Source: Faecalicatena contorta (GTDB lineage: Bacteria; Bacillota; Clostridia; Lachnospirales; Lachnospiraceae). From it: DNA of 64,000 bases. Location: NCBI RefSeq assembly GCF_039521745.1, contig NZ_BAAACT010000175.1, one strand, 5' to 3'. The position numbers and the translations under genes are program-made. Shown piece by piece: positions 61,215-64,000 of this stretch. The notes beneath the pieces are model-generated. The model made no database searches, was not told the DNA's origin, and saw only the letters and a list, made by a program, of their open reading frames with translations. The stretch's first letter is position 1; each line of letters starts with the position of its first letter.

Positions 61215-61844
61215 TCAGTACAGACTGACCGCCAGAAAATATACAGCCAGATAATAAAGTGTCAGAAGTACGGCGCTGTGCCAGCGGGTTCTTTTCCCGC
61301 TCAAATGGCTCCACCCCAGAATCGTATCCGATATAACAAAAAAGATCCCCCCGGCTCCCCCGATGATCCCTTGTATACTGCCGGCATGTATCCCCCAGGA
61401 CGCCATCATAGCGGCCATGATACAAAGCAGTGCCGCATAGACAAACCCCGGGACCAGCAGCCGTCTTTCCAGTCTATCCAGGTGAGGCCTGAGAATCAAA
61501 AACATAAAACCATACAGAATTACAAACGAAATGACTGCGCTCCGCCAGCCCCGCCCATCCAGCAGGATACCGGTTATCAGGCAGATGTGTCCCGCTCCGA
61601 AAGAGGCAACGCCTGCCAGAAACCATATTTCCAGAAGTACGTCCGCTGCCATATAGCAGACGATCCCGGCAAAGGTCCACCAAGCCAGAGGAGTCTGTGA
61701 AGACACGGCAGCAGAAAGCGCCAGCAGTACGGGCATGAACGTAGCCAGTGCCTTAAATATAAGTGGTTTTCTGCTGCCGCTGTCTTTCCAGAAAAAATAT
61801 ACCAGACCGAAGACTGTCATGAATATTGCCGCCGTTCCTAACAT
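61215..61844 (-). CDS. YhhN-family membrane protein (lysoplasmalogenase-like)
   Basis: A 209-residue, highly hydrophobic protein with about seven or eight membrane segments. Family features include MAADVLLEIWFLAGVASFGAGHICLI in the middle and FFVISDTILGWSHL near the end, with the conserved acidic residues of the YhhN/TMEM86 group. Eukaryotic members hydrolyse lysoplasmalogens, and plasmalogens are common in anaerobic clostridia, so a lipid role is plausible but unproven. It is the last gene of the leftward metal-importer run, 21 bp after the permease. Confidence 0.82.
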   Translation of the reverse strand: MLGTAAIFMTVFGLVYFFWKDSGSRKPLIFKALATFMPVLLALSAAVSSQTPLAWWTFAGIVCYMAADVLLEIWFLAGVASFGAGHICLITGILLDGRGWRSAVISFVILYGFMFLILRPHLDRLERRLLVPGFVYAALLCIMAAMMASWGIHAGSIQGIIGGAGGIFFVISDTILGWSHLSGKRTRWHSAVLLTLYYLAVYFLAVSLY

Positions 61845-61865
61845 ACGTCCTCCATTTTCATTCGT

Positions 61866-62693
61866 TTACTGAAAGGTTTTATTCTTTACCGCCCCCGCAA
61901 TCGTATAGATCAACAGCGCAGCGATATTTACAATAACCACACTTGCACCCGCCGGTGTTGCCCATACGTAGGAGACGGTAATACCGATAAACAGACATAC
62001 GACGGATATGACCGCCGAATTTATAACCACACTTTTAAATGTCCTGCACACCCTCATGGAAGTCAGAGCCGGGAATATAATAAGGCTTGAAATCAACAGC
62101 GCCCCCATCATGCGCATTCCCAGAACAATGGTAACCGCTGTGAGAACGGCGATCAATGTATTGTAGAGATTGGCTTTTACCCCCGTAGCCTGGGCAAAAG
62201 TCTCGTCGAATGTGATCGCAAAAATCTTATGGTAAAACAGAATATATAGAATCAGTACTGCCGCAGAAAGGAGGACACTCATTCTGACATCCCCGCTGCT
62301 CATGGCCAGAATGCTCCCAAACATATAATTATAGACATCTGTATTCATGCCTGTGGTCATTGATATCACCATGACTCCCACCGCGAGAGCGCTCGTTGAA
62401 ATCAGTGCAATAGCCGCATCCCCTTTGATTTTGCTGCTGCCGCTGATCCGCAGCAGAAGAACCGCTGCCAGAACCACCACCGGAATAGCCACTGCAAGCG
62501 GTGCCGCATTGGCTGCGGCTGCAATGGCCAGGGCGCCGAACCCCACATGGGACAAGCCGTCCCCAATCATGGAATACCGCTTCAGCACAAGACTAACTCC
62601 CAGAAGGGCAGAGCAAAGCGATACCATCGTCCCCACCAGTATGGCCCTTACCATAAACGGATAGGAGAACATTTCAATTAGTTTATCTAACAC
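61866..62693 (-). CDS. znuB: Zinc-type ABC importer permease
   Basis: A 275-residue ABC-3 family permease with about eight membrane segments (GTMVSLCSALLGVSLVLKRY, MIGDGLSHVGFGALAIAAA). It forms the channel of a ZnuABC/AdcABC-type importer. The start is GTG at 62691-62693 behind GGAGG, overlapping the ATPase gene by 11 bp; longer in-frame readings overlap that gene and lack a start signal. Confidence 0.92.
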   Translation of the reverse strand: MLDKLIEMFSYPFMVRAILVGTMVSLCSALLGVSLVLKRYSMIGDGLSHVGFGALAIAAAANAAPLAVAIPVVVLAAVLLLRISGSSKIKGDAAIALISTSALAVGVMVISMTTGMNTDVYNYMFGSILAMSSGDVRMSVLLSAAVLILYILFYHKIFAITFDETFAQATGVKANLYNTLIAVLTAVTIVLGMRMMGALLISSLIIFPALTSMRVCRTFKSVVINSAVISVVCLFIGITVSYVWATPAGASVVIVNIAALLIYTIAGAVKNKTFQ

Positions 62694-63396
62694 GCTGTCC
62701 ACCTCCCAGAAATGCCTTTCCAATCTCGCTGTTCCTGTATTCTTCTGCCGTCCCGAAGAACAGGGCGGTCTCCTGGAGATGCAGTATGTGGCTGGCATAT
62801 TCCATGGTACTTTCAATGTCGTGGGATACCATAACCACTGCAATCCGGGAATCTCTGTTGATCTGTTTAATCAGCTGATAAAACTCCTGGGTCACAATCG
62901 GGTCCAGGCCGGTTACAGGCTCATCCAGGAGCAGTAATTTCCTGGTAGCACACAAAGCCCTGGCAAGTAGAACCCTCTGCTTCTGTCCGCCGGACAAATC
63001 CCGGAAACACTGTCTTTCCAGTTCCCGGATACCCAGCAGTTCCATATTCTCTCTTGCACTGCGCTTGTCCGCCGCGGTATAAAAGGGACGCATCCCCCTG
63101 CCGTTCAGCCGCCCCGACAGTACCACTTCATAGACACTTGCCGGAAAATCTTTTTGTACATCCGTCTGCTGCGGCAGATACCCGATCTCATTCTGGGAAA
63201 GGCCGTCTCCCAGAATAATCTTCCCCTTTACCGGGTTCTTCAGCCCCAGAATGCTTTTCACCAGAGTACTCTTGCCGGAACCATTTTCCCCGACAATGCA
63301 AAGATAGTCATCTTCACTCACCTGAAAAGACAGGTCATGCACAACCGTCTGGCCTTCGTATGCAATTGAAATGTTTTCACATTTAATCAGTGCCAT
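62683..63396 (-). CDS. znuC: Zinc-type ABC importer ATPase
   Basis: A 237-residue ABC ATPase. It has the Walker A GENGSGKST, signature LSGGQKQRVLLARAL, Walker B LLLDEP and a switch histidine (VMVSHDIEST). It energises metal uptake by the adjacent permease and binding protein. It overlaps both neighbours by about 11-14 bp, so all three are translationally coupled. Confidence 0.94.
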   Translation of the reverse strand: MALIKCENISIAYEGQTVVHDLSFQVSEDDYLCIVGENGSGKSTLVKSILGLKNPVKGKIILGDGLSQNEIGYLPQQTDVQKDFPASVYEVVLSGRLNGRGMRPFYTAADKRSARENMELLGIRELERQCFRDLSGGQKQRVLLARALCATRKLLLLDEPVTGLDPIVTQEFYQLIKQINRDSRIAVVMVSHDIESTMEYASHILHLQETALFFGTAEEYRNSEIGKAFLGGGQRVR

Positions 63397-64000
63397 CTGA
63401 CAATGCCTCCCTTAATGTCTCTACATTTTTTTCCATCAAACTCACATAGGTTTCGCCATTCTGAAATTGTTTTGCGCTAATATTATGACAGCTGTAAAAC
63501 ACTTTTACTTCCGCCCCTGTTGCCTCTGCAATGGCCCGGGAAATATGATCACTGCTCAGTTCCATTTTTAGAACAACCGGTATTTTTTCTTCCTTCACTT
63601 TGTTAATTAAAAAAGCCATGGTGGCCGCGCTGGGTTCCGTATCCGAGGCGCATCCGGGAAATGCGGCATAATACCTAAGTCCGTACTCATCCGCAAAATA
63701 GCGGAACGGAAACCTGTCCCCAAACAGAATAGTATCCCGGTCAGATTCCTCCACCACTTGCCTGAACTGCGCATCCAGATCCTCAAGTTTGTGTATATAG
63801 GTTTCTGCATCCCGCTTATAGGCATCCGCATTTTCAGCATCTGCCCTGCACAGCAGTTGCGTGATGTTATCCACAATCTTCACCGCATTTTTAGGAGATG
63901 TCCACACATGTTCATCATATTCCCCCTGGTTTTCCTCCTCTTCCCGGTGATTTTCCTTCATCCCTTCAACATGTTCTTCCTCCACGGTATCAACACAGTC
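63383..64000 (-). CDS. znuA: Zinc-type ABC importer binding protein, C-terminal part (partial)
   Basis: 205 codons of a ZnuA-type binding protein; the 5' end lies beyond the right edge. A His/Glu-rich loop (HVEGMKENHREEEENQGEYD) followed by EHVWTSPKNAV is typical of zinc-binding members. Later metal-site regions are LFGDRFPFRYFADEYGL and KMELSSDHISRAIAEATGAE. The acidic-histidine loop favours zinc over manganese as cargo. A Zur-type operator, if any, would be outside the window. Confidence 0.9.
   Translation of the reverse strand, partial: DCVDTVEEEHVEGMKENHREEEENQGEYDEHVWTSPKNAVKIVDNITQLLCRADAENADAYKRDAETYIHKLEDLDAQFRQVVEESDRDTILFGDRFPFRYFADEYGLRYYAAFPGCASDTEPSAATMAFLINKVKEEKIPVVLKMELSSDHISRAIAEATGAEVKVFYSCHNISAKQFQNGETYVSLMEKNVETLREALSDGTD

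Noticed and set aside
61043..61228. 61-codon rightward frame between the ilvB leader and the YhhN gene
   Set aside because: No ribosome binding site, start inside the ilvB promoter, and overlap with the YhhN gene end; no recognisable protein.
1..64000. CRISPR array, tRNA, rRNA, prophage or intact insertion sequence
   Set aside because: No regularly spaced direct repeats, no cloverleaf or CCA-ended candidates, no phage structural genes and no full transposase were seen by eye.

Overview
The window looks like chromosome of an anaerobic gut Firmicute of class Clostridia, most likely Lachnospiraceae. This is inferred from gene content (clostridial-type purine fermentation genes, a T-box leader, an M-box leader, solute-binding lipoproteins, strong AGGAGG ribosome binding sites), not from a marker gene. 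No rRNA, tRNA, CRISPR array or intact transposase was found. Coding density is high, and many intergenic gaps hold palindromic repeats.

1-20340: purine (urate/xanthine/guanine) catabolism. Leftward: partial hyuA, ygfK and ssnA. Rightward from a divergent promoter: a YheO/DauR-type regulator, ygeX, ygeY, ygeW, ridA, carbamate kinase and a xanthine/urate-type permease. Leftward again: xdhC, xdhB, xdhA and guanine deaminase, with a molybdopterin-binding protein upstream. Guanine would be deaminated to xanthine, the molybdenum hydroxylase interconverts purines, and the ygeXYW/hyuA/ygfK/ssnA/arcC set would open and ferment the ring to ammonia, carbamoyl phosphate and ATP. This cluster type is known from enterobacteria and gut anaerobes. 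20380-24010: nadE, hslO and a methyltransferase.

24203-35778: a locus I do not recognise as a described pathway. It holds GntR and RpiR regulators, a LarA-type nickel racemase, a three-part TRAP transporter, an ornithine-cyclodeaminase-family dehydrogenase and, divergently, a glycerate-2-kinase, an enolase-like protein lacking several catalytic residues, and glutamate dehydrogenase. The two divergent promoters carry nearly the same 20-bp box. Then follow an M-box riboswitch with mgtE, and a remnant of an Rpn-type transposase/nuclease.

38097-56778: a glycan locus. It has rbsD, a D-lyxose-isomerase-like cupin, GH31 alpha-xylosidase, GH38 alpha-mannosidase, GH35 beta-galactosidase, an aldose epimerase, an ABC sugar importer without its ATPase, and a LacI regulator. 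Four uroporphyrinogen-decarboxylase-like proteins are interspersed, which is unusual.

56933-64000: ilvE, ilvN and ilvB (ilvB behind a T-box leader), a YhhN-family membrane protein, and a zinc-type ABC importer running off the window edge.

The non-coding DNA is notable. There are 80-300 bp fold-back elements, two of which contain the stop codons of adjacent genes, and at least three families of short palindromes. One family has an in-frame copy inside the alpha-mannosidase gene.
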